Source: Euglena gracilis (lineage: Eukaryota; Euglenida; Euglenophyceae; Euglenales). Taken from it: DNA of 64,000 bases. Within the stretch, counting starts at the first letter, position 1, and each line of letters starts with the position of its first letter. The notes beneath the pieces were generated by a model. It was given only the letters and a program-made list of their open reading frames with translations, was not told the DNA's origin and made no database searches. The stretch covers positions 2,970,504-3,034,503 of the forward strand of contig CP154957.1 in assembly GCA_039621445.1 (NCBI GenBank), given 5' to 3'. The position numbers and the translations under genes are program-made. This document shows, in pieces, positions 35,700-47,859 of the stretch.

Positions 35700-37280
35700 A
35701 ACCCCAAGGTGTTCACAATGGGATGGAATTGACATCCGGGAGGCCACGTTCGGCAGGTTCGCAAGGGAGGGCACAAGCTTTGCGAGATCTTTCTTTCCTG
35801 AAATGGTATTGCTGGCTCTTTCATCCAAATGCCGGCAAGTTTTACAGTGGATCCTCAAATTCCAGGAACCATTCTTTTTTTTTGGCACAGATTTCTTTTC
35901 GCTGGATTTTTTATGTCTCCCCCCCTTGTTTTAGCACCTCCCTCTGTTTTTTTCCCATATTTTGACGAAGCCAGCGCCCCCCCCCCTATTTTACCCGTAT
36001 TTTTTCCACTTCTCAGAAAAGGCAGGGGAGAACGTATTTCTCATTTTATCACTTTTTCTCTCAGATTTTGCACATTTGTACACGCTTTTTTCGAGGCCAG
36101 GCTAGCTCATCTCCCCCCCCAGTTGTTCATCCCCCCCCCCCAAGGCTTCTTGTCTGTTTATGGCCGGCGCCAAATTCGTCCACAGCCCCCCCCCCCCCGA
36201 GAAGGGGGGAGGTACAATGATGAAAACCAGCAATGCTTGGGGATTTTCAAAATGATTTTGGTAATCCATGGGATTTTGGCTTATTTCCTTGACTGGCTGG
36301 GGCAACAAACTGCCCCGGGTGGAGTTCGAAAGTTGTTGAATGTGTAAAATCACCCCCAGTCCCAACCCCCCTTAGACCCTCCCTTCTCTGGGGTGGGGGG
36401 GGGAGGTGGGGGCTCAGGCCAGGACCATTTTCCAGCTGGCTGCACCTTCGACAGTTCTCAAGGATCAGCTGGCTGCAACAGACTGCCTTCATGGCGCATG
36501 GTGTAGTGCGTTGGTGACTGTGGTGGTGTGGTGTTCTCCGCAGCCAAATGCTGGGGCTGGGCTGATTTTCGGTTTGGCAACCTGCGTTTGTCATACGGTG
36601 ACTGGCGCATCCATTCGTGCGGCGCAGTGAGCAGGGGACTCCAGGTGGGAATGGAGTTAACGTTGCTTCTGGCTTGAGCAAATGTCACTGAACCTCCAGG
36701 AGGATCCACCGTTGAGGAATGGTTGTGTCATTGCCAAAGAACGTTCATTCTCATCACCCAGGCAGGTATTCGTTAGTGGTCTTCTCCTCTACTGCCAAGG
36801 TCCTCTATTGCCAAGGGGAGGTATTTTCTGCAACCCACAACAGTCCATGTTCCTGCATAGTGGAAAATTTATCTTACCGACCAGACGAACGAGGGGCCAG
36901 CCACCCCTGACATTTTTGAATAGCCTTCCTCGGAGACAAAAACACCACAACTGGAGCGGTTATGTTGGAATGATGTGCACATTTTGTATTGTGTTTCAAG
37001 TCGTTTGCATCGCACTCAAGATGGATCGGCCAAGGATTTGGGAATGTCACAGATGTTGTCCCCTTCCGCAATTTTTTTGCGGGCATTCCTTCAAATAATT
37101 TCCCCCTTCGCAACTTTGTCTTTGACGACTTTCATTTCGCGACTTTGCTCTTCGCAATTCTTCCGTTCGGGATTTTTATTTGCGCCATTTTTGTCTTCGC
37201 CGTCTTTCTCCTCGTCAGTTTTCCGTTTGCGATTTTTCTCTACGTGAAAATTCCTCTTCGCCATTTTTCTGTTCGCGGTG
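35700..37280. other. presumed intron
   Basis: ORFs on both strands at 36247-36709 overlap without bias. A TTCGC.ATTTT.TCTTCGC-type short-period repeat runs over about 37075-37285. Confidence 0.4.
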
Positions 37281-37295
37281 GCCTCCCGTGGCAAG

Positions 37296-37410
37296 CCCCC
37301 TGGCGCGGAATGAGACGGTGTGTCACGGCGAGTACATCTACTCCCACGACGGCGCCGTCCAGCAGCGCAACGGGTGGGCGCTGGTGGATTTCGTCTTCAG
37401 CGGTGGGCAG
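37296..37410 (+). CDS. candidate exon H, NET sequon
   Basis: Reads N-E-T-V-C-H-G-E-Y-I-Y-S-H-D-G-A-V-Q-Q-R, then N-G-W-A-L-V-D-F-V-F-S-G-G-Q. The last codon CAG ends at 37410 before GCCATT. Of the 34 codons from N onward, 30 end in G/C. The acceptor is probably GGCAAG (ends 37295), but the start is not firm. It has an N-glycosylation sequon, one cysteine and strand-like alternation. Product unknown. Confidence 0.55.
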
Positions 37411-37438
37411 GCCATTCTTGGCTGGCAAACTAGGGCCC

Positions 37439-37510
37439 CCCACATCCATCCATCCATCCATCCATCCATCCATACATACATACATACATACATACATGCA
37501 TGCATATATT
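37439..37510. repeat. (CATC)n(CATA)n microsatellite
   Basis: Tetranucleotide array starting about 30 bp after exon H. Confidence 0.95.
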
Positions 37511-37514
37511 AAGT

Positions 37515-38930
37515 GAGCGGTCGTTTTGCGGAGGGGGGAGGGGGGTCCAGACTACACCCCCCTTCGGACCGAGGGGCGTCCGGGACCCCCTGGGAACCCA
37601 AAAAAAAATCCGGCGAAAAGATGAAGATTTTTCTTTGACTTTGGTGTATGTTTTGACCGATTTCAAAAATATTGTCTGAGAAAACGCAATTTTGGGGACT
37701 TTTTCAAGGCCAAAGAATTTGTCTGGCGCAAATATTTTTTGCACATTGGGGGGGGGGGTGCTGATTGTAACCAGGGGGGGGGGAGGAAGGTAACATGAAC
37801 CCTCAAAAAACGCGATACAAAAACATGCAAAAAAAAGCAAAAAAAGCACAAATTCATGAAAAATACTTTAGGAGCTCCCCCGGGATGCACACTTTTCCAC
37901 TGGAGACGACTCAGAAAAAATATTGGCTCTGTGGGGGAAAATTTTCCATTTTTCACAAAAACAAGCATTTTGTTGACCAAAAATGCAAAAAAATTGACAA
38001 TTTTTTGGGTCATGGGGGGAAATTGGGGCCAAAATGAGGATTCATAGTGAATAAAAGTTTCCAGTAAAAAGAAAATCGCTGGGGAAAAAATGCAAAAACT
38101 GGGAAACCCCCAATTTTTGCCCACATCGAAAAACGCAAAGAAACACAAAAAAAATGCATTTGTGTTTCCCCCCCTCCTGCTGTTTCCCCCCCATCCATAA
38201 TAAGAAGCCTGAACGTAACATCGTATTAGCGTTTTCGCACGACGATTGACCACCAAACGAAGGGGGGCGATTTGGAGGGGACGACAATGTGCACCAGACT
38301 GAAATTGACCAACCCTGGGGGGGTCTCGGAGTGCCCTGGAGTGCCTGGGCAGGCAGGCACTACCCCCCCCCCTGCAGGTTTTTAAATGAGCAGGGAGGAG
38401 GGGGGGGGCTGGACCCCCAGGGTCAGCCCCCGAAGGGGTCCGAAGAAGGTCCGAAGGGTAGGGATAGTCACGTTTTTTGGGGGGAGAACACCCCCTCGAC
38501 ACCGGAGGCCGAGTGCCTGAGGAATGGCCACAAGGGAAATTTGTTTGGGTCGGAGCAAGTAAAGACCCAAATCCGACTCCCCGGTGGGCGAGGAGGGGGG
38601 GCTTTGCCTGCTTTGGGCAAGCCCCCCATAGCAGAAAGCTACTTTTGTTCCAAAAAAAAGAGCATGATCACACTGCGTGGTTTTTCCATCTTCTATTATT
38701 TCCCAGTAAGTTTCTCTGGAGGAAGTGACACAAGGGCTTCGACAACTTGCAGGGCTTCAACGTTCTCGTTGGGGATTTGTGCCTGTTCGTTGGGGGGGGG
38801 ACAGAGGTCGGAAAGAAAAGCCTGCAGGGGAGACATGGCCTGACGCTGTTGTCGTTGCCCACTGCTGTGCTTGATAGGACCTCCACTGTCCATTTGTTTC
38901 TGTCTCCAAACCACAGACATTTCTTGTGTT
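37515..38930. other. presumed intron
   Basis: A-rich and C/G-run sequence. The long minus-strand ORF (37663-38502) crosses homopolymers and has no bias. A frame at 38747-39259 runs into element Y and is not credible. Confidence 0.4.
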
Positions 38931-38935
38931 GGGGG

Positions 38936-39200
38936 CAGAGGTTTTTTTTTAGTCTTGGACCCCCTCCCCCGGGGGGGAGGGGGGAGGAGGGTGGGTGGTT
39001 CCCTCGGACCTCCCGGGGGGGGGGGGGTCAGGGTAGGGGCTGGTGGTTGAAAAAGGTGCTATTTTTAGCATTTTGGCCATTTTCGGGCAAAAGTTGGTGG
39101 GTTCCCCGCCCCCCCCCCCCCCCCCTAGGGGGCCCCCCCCCGGGGGGTGGGTGGGTGGGTGCCGACCCCCTCCCCCCCCCCCCGGTCTTAAAAACCCCTG
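38936..39200. mobile_element. element Y copy 3, with perfect 8-bp duplication
   Basis: A 265-bp unit from CAGAGGTTTTTTTTTTAG to GGTCTTAAAAACCCCTG, flanked by GTTGGGGG at 38928-38935 and 39201-39208. The interior has the Y core GGTGCTATTTTTAGCATTTT-GGCCATTTTCGGG between C/G runs. Confidence 0.85.
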
Positions 39201-39267
39201 GTTGGGGGATGGTACCCACTCGTGTGAAAACCTCCATTTTCTCACCTCTGAAATGTTAAGGTTGCCC

Positions 39268-39909
39268 CAGGGCAGAACGGAAATCGGCCGAACAGCCAGG
39301 GTGGTGGGTGGTGGGGGGTCGACCACCCCCCCACCCCCTGCATGGTGGGGGGGGGGGGGGGCGGACCACCCCCCCCCACCACCTCTTCCCGTATTTCTAG
39401 GAGCACCAATTTTTGGACCCGAAAAAAATTTTTCCGGCGCCTTCGGCGCCGGGTGTTTTTTGACCATTTTTAGGACTCATATAGGTCCCCCCAAAAACCA
39501 CCCAAAACCCCATTTTTTCACACCTTCCAAATATTCAACATTTTCTCAAGATCTTGATTTTGAGAGGTTTTTGAAGCAAAAAAATGCCATTGAAAATCCA
39601 AAAAAAACTTCAAAGAGAAAAAATACCAGTGAAATTTGATTGTGCCAAATTTGGTCCTATTTTTTTGACCTTCGTTTTTTTCACCACCCCTCCTAAAAAC
39701 TACGAATTTTTAACCCTGAATTTTTTGATTTTTTTGTGAAAAAAATGTATTTTTCCATCAAAAATCATGTGTTTTGGGTTCATTTTTCAAAAAAAAATTC
39801 AAATTTTTTTCTGGCCAAAATCCCCGTTTTCCCGAAATCGGTGAAAATGCTGTGGTGGGTGGGGGGGGTTCACCACCCCCCCCCCATCAGGCCTTCCCGT
39901 TCTGCCCTG
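39268..39909. mobile_element. element U copy 1, uninterrupted, hAT-like
   Basis: A 642-bp unit from CAGGGCAGAACGGAAA to TTCCCGTTCTGCCCTG, flanked by GGTTGCCC at 39260-39267 and 39910-39917 (8 of 8). The interior has CCACCTCTTCCCGTATTTCT, GGAGCACCAATTTTTGGACC, a GGCGCCTTCGGCGCC stem (about 39436) and A/T-rich right half. No ORF. The segment GCACCAAT at about 39399 is the empty site for element T in the second U copy. Confidence 0.9.
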
Positions 39910-39919
39910 GGTTGCCCCC

Positions 39920-40820
39920 TGTTGCTTGATAAGAAGGAATGAGAGATTTCCAAAGGGTGCAAACCCAGGGCCGAGTAGATACCCATGAAGGGTTCTATTC
40001 CCCTCGTTTTGGACCTCAAAGAGCCCATCCGCCGCAGCCGACCTGCTTTGTATGGAATGACGGAGGCCATTTGGTTTCACTCTTTTGAAATTCTACAGGA
40101 GGTTGGCGGGTCATTGTCGATGTCTGTCTGAGATAATCTCTTTTTGGGGGCTAATGGTATCACAGGCACAGGTGTGCGAGAGAACCGCGAAAGCTAGGAA
40201 TGCTGACGGAGCTGCTGAAGCCAGGCTGCGGTGCCACAGCCCATTGCCGCTGACATTTTTGTGTGTTGGTGTGATGGGTTGCGAAAGGAGAACCCCCCCA
40301 AAGTAACCCCCCAACAACAAAGGCCCCAAAAATAAGACCAACTTGGAGATTTCCAGCAATGGACCCCCAGATCAAACCTCTGTCGTATTTGGGGGGGGGG
40401 GCTGTTAGTCAGTTAGTCCCCGTGCCCCCGCCACAGGAAATTGTCATTTCTGGGCCTGTACCAACAGATTTGTCATGCTGGAACCTTTACTTGCACGCCG
40501 TCCCAGGAACGAGGCTTGCACCTGCGGATTTTTCATTTTTTGTGCACAGTTGGATTCGTCAGAACTTTTTTTCTTCCCCGGCAAATTTCAATTTCAAATT
40601 TAAACTGAAATTTTAGATTAAAATTTGAATTTTGAATTTAATTTTACTTTTTTTTCGAAAAGGGCATTTTTGGAGGTTTTGTGAGCATTTTTTTGCGGCC
40701 TTGCCAGATTTGTCCGGTCTTGTCTCAAAGGCCGATCAGCCAATTTGGGGGTGGTCCAAATAAGGGACAACTTGAGGACAACTTGGTCAAGCTGAGGCGC
40801 GGGCCATTTGTCCGCCACAG
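39920..40820. other. presumed intron; no gene
   Basis: An open minus-strand frame at 39799-40080 partly overlaps U and lacks bias. One AATAAGACC unit near 40330. Confidence 0.4.
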
Positions 40821-40828
40821 TCTGCCAG

Positions 40829-40924
40829 CACCGCGCCCCAGCTGCCTGGACCGGCCGCTACTTTTTGCTGGGGTCCGACTCCAACATAAACATGTGGACG
40901 GCCGACACCTACTTCAAGGGCCAG
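40829..40924 (+). CDS. candidate exon I, 32 codons
   Basis: After TCTGCCAG (ends 40828) the frame is phase 0 to codon CAG at 40924, followed by GC. It reads H-R-A-P-A-A-W-T-G-R-Y-F-L-L-G-S-D-S-N-I and then N-M-W-T-A-D-T-Y-F-K-G-Q. Of 32 codons, 28 end in G/C. AG at 40820 and 40841 are alternative acceptors. Strand-like, aromatic-rich, no family recognised. Confidence 0.58.
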
Positions 40925-41223
40925 GCGTTGCCTTTTTCCGTTCCTTGAAGGTTGCTTCAATCCCCATTCTCAATTTCGAAACCTTTCCTTCCAGGTCATT
41001 TGTTGGCCAGCGCTTGACGTTCAAGAGGACCAGCCGTGGGAACGAAGTCGACCTGGTTTTTGGTGCGCAAACCGCTCTTTAACCCCCACCGAAATGGTGC
41101 CCTTGTGAAAAGGCATTCGTAGATTCACTGAACACCTGTGTGACGTGGGTGAGTTGACCCTGGGAGGGGAGGGGAGGTCGTGCGTGGGTGGATTTTCGAA
41201 AAAATTTGGTGGTGAGGTGAAGC

Positions 41224-41541
41224 TTGGGGAAAAAGTGCCCCCAGGCCCTTTTACACACGCAGGTTAACTTCATGGTAGGGAGTTTCCCTCCCCTTGGGTG
41301 CTCGCCGAGGCCACAATGCCAACTTCGCCTGGGGGGGGGGGAGTCCACAGCTACAGGAATACAATATGGTCTCGCTTGTCCAGAGGCCTTCAATACGCTG
41401 GCCGCAAAACGAAATGATTTTTGTGAACCCATGTTTTTGTGTGGGAGCACGAGGCAGGCAAACTGTGCAAGGGGGTTGTGGCTAGCGCTCGTGAAAGCCC
41501 TCAAAAGGTATGACACATCCTTCCATGAGGCACTGATTTGA
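41224..41541 (+). CDS. unrecognised 105-codon ORF, low support
   Basis: Second half reads G-L-A-C-P-E-A-F-N-T-L-A-A-K-R-N-D-F-C-E then ends K-R-Y-D-T-S-F-H-E-A-L-I before a stop. It crosses a G-homopolymer and competes with a longer open minus frame (41079-41606). Codon bias is weak. It could be a decayed transposon ORF or chance. Confidence 0.2.
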   Translation: MGKKCPQALLHTQVNFMVGSFPPLGCSPRPQCQLRLGGGESTATGIQYGLACPEAFNTLAAKRNDFCEPMFLCGSTRQANCARGLWLALVKALKRYDTSFHEALI

Positions 41542-41549
41542 TCCAGAGG

Positions 41550-42470
41550 GAACAACAATGAGTGGGGCACCAGTGGGATGAGTTTGGCAAATGATGTTCT
41601 TCGCAAATATGCTGATGGGGGAATCTATGGGTGGAAAAATTTTCAGAAAATCAGTTGAATACAATTGGTTAGTCTCCCAGGAAACTGTACTCTTTCTGTC
41701 ATTCTCTGTCCTCTTGAGATTTTTCCCTTGAACCCGCTTACCTGACACCTAACGATTTTTTTTGTGCTTTCACATTTTTTTCGTTGAAAAAAAAACATAT
41801 TTCCCCAGTCGAAAAAAATCTAAACATCAGTCTTCTGATCACAAATGCATCAAGTGCTGCTTCTTTTGATTTTTGTGTCGGTCAGAGGTCGGAGAATGTC
41901 AATTTTCCCCCCGACCAGACCCCCAGGAAACTGTCTTCTGCCTCGTGCTCACTGACCGGTCAGGATAGATTTAGGCTGGTTAGGGTTAGGGTCCTTTAAA
42001 TCGCTGATATTGTATGGAGAGGGTTTCCAGGGGGGGAACCTTGGGGAAAAAAAATAAGAATAAGCCATCCGCCACACAGTCCACACCTGCGACCCAAGCT
42101 GATGGAGACGAAGGCGATCCGACTGAGGCGAACGCGCGAGATGGAGGCGCGGGACCCTCGCAGTCAGGGGCGCGAAAATGCAATGTGTCCGCACCAGGGC
42201 ACGCCGAAAGACGAAGGCAGAGAAGCAACGTTACAATTATTACCGTCAACACAATGTGGTGTATGTCGCTGTCTTCTCAATCAAACCTCTGGTTTGTTAA
42301 AAACAAGCCTGCACCTATCACCCCTGGGGACAGGCAATTAGGCCTTCCCTCCCCCCAGAAAATTGTCCTCCCATGGAATGTCCTCAACCCTCTTGCTTGC
42401 TAACCTGTCCTCATAAAAAACTGCCCCTGCCCTTGCCCCCGTCAAAAGTGCCCCCATGCCCCTCGCGTGT
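41550..42470. other. presumed intron with repeat pieces
   Basis: GGAAACTGTC-type repeat pieces at about 41925 and 42345. The ORFs at 42014-42403 are open in two frames without clear splice sites. Confidence 0.4.
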
Positions 42471-42474
42471 GCGC

Positions 42475-42850
42475 ATACATATATTTACATACATGTGCAT
42501 GCATACGTATGCATATGTATGTGTATGCATATATGTATATATGCACCCTGCATGTCGACATATTATATATATTACATACATATTATATATGTTACATACA
42601 TATTATATATATATATATATTACATACATATTATATATGTTACATACATATTATATATATATATATATTACATACATTATATATGTTACATACATATTAT
42701 ATATATATATATATATATTACATACATATTATATGTATGACATGCATATTATATATATATATATATATATATATTACATACATATTATATATAATATGTG
42801 CATATATATAATAGTGTTATGTGTGTTTGTATGTATGCATACACACACAA
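42475..42850. repeat. TATATA/TTACATACATA simple array
   Basis: Repeated ATTACATACATATTATATATG units (about 33-60 bp higher-order spacing) with TA runs. Confidence 0.93.
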
Positions 42851-42907
42851 ACCCACGTGTGCTGTACCCATTTTACCGTGGGCCCTCTTTCCCCCTCCCC
42901 CGCCCCT

Positions 42908-43033
42908 GCCCTCGTCCTTGTGTACTGGACGTACCCGGCCTTGGTCGCGACCCTCCATGACTTGGGGCCACGGCTGTGGAGGCCCTGCGTGTGGGAGGTG
43001 GGGAGGTTGGTGCGTGCCTGCCCTGCGCATCAC
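42908..43033 (+). CDS. possible exon J, hydrophobic start
   Basis: Open frame reading A-L-V-L-V-Y-W-T-Y-P-A-L-V-A-T-L-H-D-L-G, then P-R-L-W-R-P-C-V-W-E-V, with G/C-ending codons. The first 16 residues could be a membrane segment. No AG acceptor precedes it within the pyrimidine run, so its boundaries are unsupported. Confidence 0.3.
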
Positions 43034-43049
43034 AAGTATTTTGGGTAAA

Positions 43050-45170
43050 CCTCCCCGAAATGTCAAGCTGCCCCGGCATTGTGTTTGGGCGGGATTTCAA
43101 GGCCCTCAGGGAGGTCATTATATTTGGGGGGGGGGTGGCAGCTTCATACCTACCCCCCCCCGGGAAACTGTCATGCCCGAGAACCTGTCAGGGTCCCGCC
43201 CGGGAAACTGTCAGGGTCCCCGGTACCGGCCAACCTGTCAGGTGACAGTTTCCCGGGGGAGGGGGGGTACGTATTTGGGGGCGGGCTTTATACTTGAGGG
43301 GGGATTGACTGTTCTGGGTGGCAGATATGCATACTGGCCAAATACCAATTTTATACCATGTTTTTTGTTGTGGACCTCCAATTTTCACCAAAATGTGCAT
43401 TTTTGTCCAAAATGCAGGTTTTCTGGTGGAAACTTGTTGCTCTTTCCTGAATGACGCAATGTCCAGGCTGGAAATCGGGGGTGCTGACATTTGGGTGGCA
43501 AAGCTTTATATTGAGGGGTTGTTGTATGATATCCCCCGAATTTTTTGATATTGCCCAAACCAGACTTTTTTAAATGAAGTTCGCACCGTCCAGGGGGGTG
43601 GGTGCTATGGGCAGGCAGCGGGGTTGGGGTCTTTCGACCCCCCCCCCAAAAGGGTCGGGTTTTGGGGTGGGTGGCCCCCGGCGAAGGCTCGGGGGACCCG
43701 AATATGGCCATTTTCCAGGAAATTCGGCTTGGTCGGCAAGCACTGGGGCCCAAACCGACCCCCCCCCCCGGAGGGTGTGCCTGCTGGGCGGGTCCCCCAC
43801 AGCACCAGGCACCCTCGGGGTTGGTGAAAAGGAGCCTGGCAGAAATTCCTGAAATTGGTGAGAGATTGTTTGATTTTCAATGCCAATGCTCTCAAGTCCA
43901 CCGTGACCTCAAAGGAAAGGAAAGGAAAGGAACTCCCCTTTTCGGCGCGGAGCACCGTATTCCTTAATGTTCCATTCAGGGTGCCTTCATCCCCAGGGCG
44001 TGGCTCAAGCAAAAGGGCACCCCATCCGGGAGGGGTGCAGCCATTTCCAGCCCCCGTCGACAAGTTTTATTGATTTTGCGGATTGGCTGCTTGACAGAAA
44101 CGGATTTCTTTTTGCTCTTGTTTTTGCTCCCCCCCCCCGGGTTCAGGGCAAGGGATCCCCTCCACTGCACAGCTGTGCTTTCAGTTCCGAGGCCGCTACA
44201 CCAGCTTGCATTATCACCGCCTTTGTAACGAAGTGAGCCCGCGAGCAGAGCCCAGCGTTTTTGGCGGGATTTGCTTATGAGTCCTGTGTCTCAGAGGTTT
44301 AGGGTTGCCTCCCCCACCATGGGCTGAAGAATCACGAAGACCTCAGTAGTTTGCTTGTTTTTAGGTTTCAAGAAAAGCAAACGAACCACTGGCAAGGGGA
44401 AGGTTGTTCAACGTGGGACAGGGGGGGAAAGCAGCAGACAAAGTTTTTTTTTTGCATTTTGGGGGGTGATTTGCTTTTTTTTGCTGAAATTTCTTCGACT
44501 GCCATCCCAGCCCAATTTTTCCCTTAGACCAAAATTTTTGTCAATTTTTGTCATTTTTGGACTTTTTGGCCAACAAATTCTATGATTTTGGAGTCATAAT
44601 GTCCCAAAATTTAATCGGTGTATATCAAAACGTCGTTTGTTGAATGATGAAAAATTTTTCTCGGAGAAGGTTAATTTTTTCCTGGGTCCTCTCCAGCAAG
44701 AAGGTGCATTTCCCGGGAGAAAAATTCGGCACCCAATGAGCCCTCTGTGCCCACAGAAATCGGACTTTTTTGTCCTCGGGTACGAGGTCCAATCCCAAGG
44801 GTGCCAAAAATGGCCTTGGGAATGAGGTCCTGTACCTAGCGACCAAACTCGGGGGTTTGCAATTATGGTTTGCAAAATGGAGTTGGGGTCTGTTACCACT
44901 TGGCTGAGCCGTTACAGATGCCGGGCTAGAATCGGTCACCCGCACCGCGCCATCCCCCCCCCCCCGGGAGGATGGACTCCTGGATGGACCGGGGGGGGGG
45001 GTCCGGCCCACCCTCCCACCACCCCTTGTATCGACCCCTGGGGTGCCTGCTGTTGTGTGTTGCGTGATGTGTGCGGCAGGCATCCTAATGCAACCCTCCG
45101 GGTTGGCAAAAAAAACTGTGTGATTGGAAGCAGGCCGGGGAGGGAGGGAGAGGGGCGCCCGGCGCTGCCC
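43050..45170. other. presumed intron with repeat pieces
   Basis: The CCGGGAAACTGTC/GACAGTTTCCCGG segment (43155-43262) is an inverted repeat. The rest is C/G runs and A/T-rich sequence with no biased ORF. Confidence 0.4.
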
Positions 45171-45176
45171 CCCAAG

Positions 45177-45277
45177 GCCTGATGGTCATCTGCTCGCTGG
45201 AGCGGGAAATGGTGGCGCACATCCTGTTGGGCCTCCTGCTGGGGCCCAAGAAGAGGTTTGCGCAGGCGCCGGCGCAG
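45177..45277 (+). CDS. candidate exon K, basic-hydrophobic
   Basis: After CCCCAAG (ends 45176) with two bases before the first full codon. It reads L-M-V-I-C-S-L-E-R-E-M-V-A-H-I-L-L-G-L-L, then L-G-P-K-K-R-F-A-Q-A-P-A-Q. Codon CAG ends at 45265 (before GC) or 45277 (before GT), both phase 0. Of 32 codons from M onward, 30 end in G/C. Looks helical. No family recognised. Confidence 0.55.
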
Positions 45278-45289
45278 GTGGCTCTTTTT

Positions 45290-47110
45290 TCAAGTGACAA
45301 AGAAAAGAGTATGAACCCCCAGGAAATGCCCTCGCACTGTTGCAGTCCAACGGTTACACTGTTACAACCTCAAACTGTTACGGTCCATGGTCCATTGCCC
45401 ACCTGTCAGGTGGCAGTTTCCAGGTGCGTAGGGACAGTGCTCCAAAAGAAATTGTTTCAAAGGTTGCGGTTTCACATCTGCAGGGCATTTTTTCAGGTTT
45501 GATATTTTTTTGTGTTTGGATCAAATGATCGATAACAGTTTTTATTGGGATTTTCCCTAGTGTGGAAGGATAATGGGTGCACCATCATGACTGCATCGCA
45601 AAAGAAGCCCCTGGCATTGAATGTGTTATGACGATGTGGTATGTCAATATATTTTCTAATTGTGTTTTTTCTGTTGTATTCTGCAATATAGTACCAGATA
45701 ACCAAATATAATTAATATGGTATATGTGTTTTAATTGCATGGCCTATATCATGCATAAAATTATTTCACGTCTTAATTGCCATATTACTAAACACCATCA
45801 CGCCTGGGAAACCGGCAGGGTCCCCAGATAGGTTAGCGTCCTCTAGACAGGGGGTCTTTGTCAACTCAACTCGGCCTGGAAGCTGGACTGCTGCTGGTCC
45901 CAAACCGGCCAGTGGAATTTCTTGCGGGCTTTTCCTGGGGGGGGGGGGATTACTAGCAGCCCCAGTCAGAGAATGGGCCAGACCAGGAACGAGGGCCGAA
46001 GGCTTTAGGCCGGCGGTCATATCACTCCTTTGGTGGGGGTGTCCCGTCCCCAACCTTGACAGCCGGGGGGGGTCCGGACCCCAATCGGGGCCGACCGGGA
46101 AGGTTGCCAAGACCATACCATTGCTTAACACCTGTCCCACCCCACCCCCAGGGGGGTGACTTACTGGTTTTTTCAAAGTGACTGACTGGTTTTTTTTGTC
46201 CAAGAGCCCCAACCCCTGGGGGTGGGGTAGGCCCGAAAATGAAGAAGTGGCTGGCCTGGCGCCGAAGGCGCCGGAAGTTTATTGGATTTTTTGAGACTTT
46301 TTGGCAAAATTTCATTGCCTCCCGAAGAGTGGCCGATGCCCCCCGGGGTTCGCTAAGCAATGGTATGGCCAAGACCCCCCATAAAAGTGGTCAAAATTTC
46401 TTTCCGGCATTGTACACCGAATTTTTTTGGCAATTTTGCCAAACTGTTACCCAAAAGGTCCCTAAAATGGTATTTGGGTCGATTTGGGGGATAAAAAATA
46501 TCAGCCTGGCGCTTCGGTCCCAGCCAAGGAAAGATGTTGCATTCTGGCCGCGCACCATTTAGGTGGGAGGGTCTCCCCCCACCCTTTGGCCGGAAGCGAC
46601 CCCCCCCCAACTGCATTCATATCGAATCTAGGGCAGACACCTGGGGGGACCAATGTGGGGATTGGCTGACTTGTCATTTGGCAACTTCCAAGGCCCATAA
46701 GGCCCATAAAATATCTCTGAAATGAAGCAAATCAAAGGAAATGTCCAGAGACCTTAATTGAAGCCCGTAAAATGCCATAGAAAACGGTATTTTGATTTCC
46801 CTGCCTGGCCCGAAATATGGCTGATTTACGGCCTAAAACAGTGCTGCAGGCTTGCAACTTGGCTGTTTTCGGCCCTTTTTTGGGTCAAAAAATCGCTTTT
46901 TCTAAAATTTCTCAAAAATGGTGGGGAATCAAAGGAAATGTCCAGAGACCTAAACTGAAGCACTGACAATGCTTTATCTAACAGTATTTTGATTTCCCCG
47001 CAACTCCCCGCCTAGCCCGAAGTATGGCCGATTTACAGCCCAAAACAGTGCGGCATAAAAAGGTCAAAAAAGAACAAAGTCGAAAACAAACGAAAAGATT
47101 TTTTTTTTGC
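45290..47110. other. presumed intron with dispersed repeats
   Basis: A GGCGCCGAAGGCGCC stem lies near 46259 in a C-run-bounded element. The segment 46700-47050 is the inverted partner of 24900-25215 and is itself partly duplicated (46720-46900 and 46924-47050 share AATCAAAGGAAATGTCCAGA). Confidence 0.6.
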
Positions 47111-47117
47111 CATGCAG

Positions 47118-47244
47118 GCACACGCGCCTGGCTGGGAGCCGTTTCCCCCCGTCGTTCCCACCAACGTCTCCAGCTGCAATGACTGCCCTCCCGACCTCTT
47201 CCCCCTCCACATCAACCCGAAACCTGCGCTGCGACCTTCTTCAG
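47118..47244 (+). CDS. candidate exon L, Cys/Pro-rich, NVS sequon
   Basis: After TTGCCATGCAG (ends 47117), phase 0. It reads A-H-A-P-G-W-E-P-F-P-P-V-V-P-T-N-V-S-S-C, then N-D-C-P-P-D-L-F-P-L-H-I-N-P-K-P. It ends at TTCAG|GC, 47244, one base into a codon. The block at 48502 begins two bases into a codon, so the two are phase-compatible and join through an Ala codon. Two cysteines and one sequon fit an extracellular segment. Family unknown. Confidence 0.58.
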
Positions 47245-47469
47245 GCAGTCTGGTGTGGGCATGGGTATTTTTATTTTTCAATTGCCACGTCGAACACAAT
47301 CCGTTCTGGCTGCCATAAACAGCCAAAAACGATGGCTCATTTTTTTATTTGGTGTGGGTTCATATTATGGTTCCCACTGTTTTTTTTTCTTCAGAACGTG
47401 TTCAAGTGTAAAAGTGATTTGTTATGATCTTGTGATGAATTATGTGAACGTCACAGCATACATCTCTTT

Positions 47470-47850
47470 CAGGTTTTGCCAACGCCTCCCGGGGGGGGGG
47501 GGGGCTGCAGCCAGCCCCGATTTTGTTCTAGCTCGGCCACAGCAGCATCCCCGGGGGGGGGGGGGGGGGTCTACTAGCCCTGCTAGCCAACCCCTTTGAA
47601 AAATGAGCATCTGACAACCCCCTAAAAAGCGCCCCCAAAACACCATTTTTGGCCAAAAATTGTCGGTGCTTTGCGCCAAAAAAATTTTCGGCTGGACTCA
47701 GCAAAAATTGTGTTTGCAATTTTCCGATTTCGGCACAGCCCAGCCCAGGTCAAGGTCCAGCCGGGGTCCACCCCCCAGGGGGGGGGGCTAGCCAGCCCAA
47801 ATTCCTAGCCAGCCCAGATTTCCTGCCCTAGCCCAGCAAACCCCCCCGGA
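47470..47850. repeat. C/G-run-bounded repeat, loosely T-like
   Basis: CTAGC/GCTAGCC words near both G/C runs, with GGTGCTTTGCGCC and ATTTTTGGCCAAAAATT in the middle. The layout resembles 5753-6022 without base-level identity throughout. Confidence 0.45.
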
Positions 47851-47859
47851 GTCCTCAAA

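Noticed and set aside
37663-38502. 279-codon minus-strand ORF
   Set aside because: Crosses several C/G and A homopolymers, lacks codon bias, and its composition simply mirrors the repeat-rich intron.
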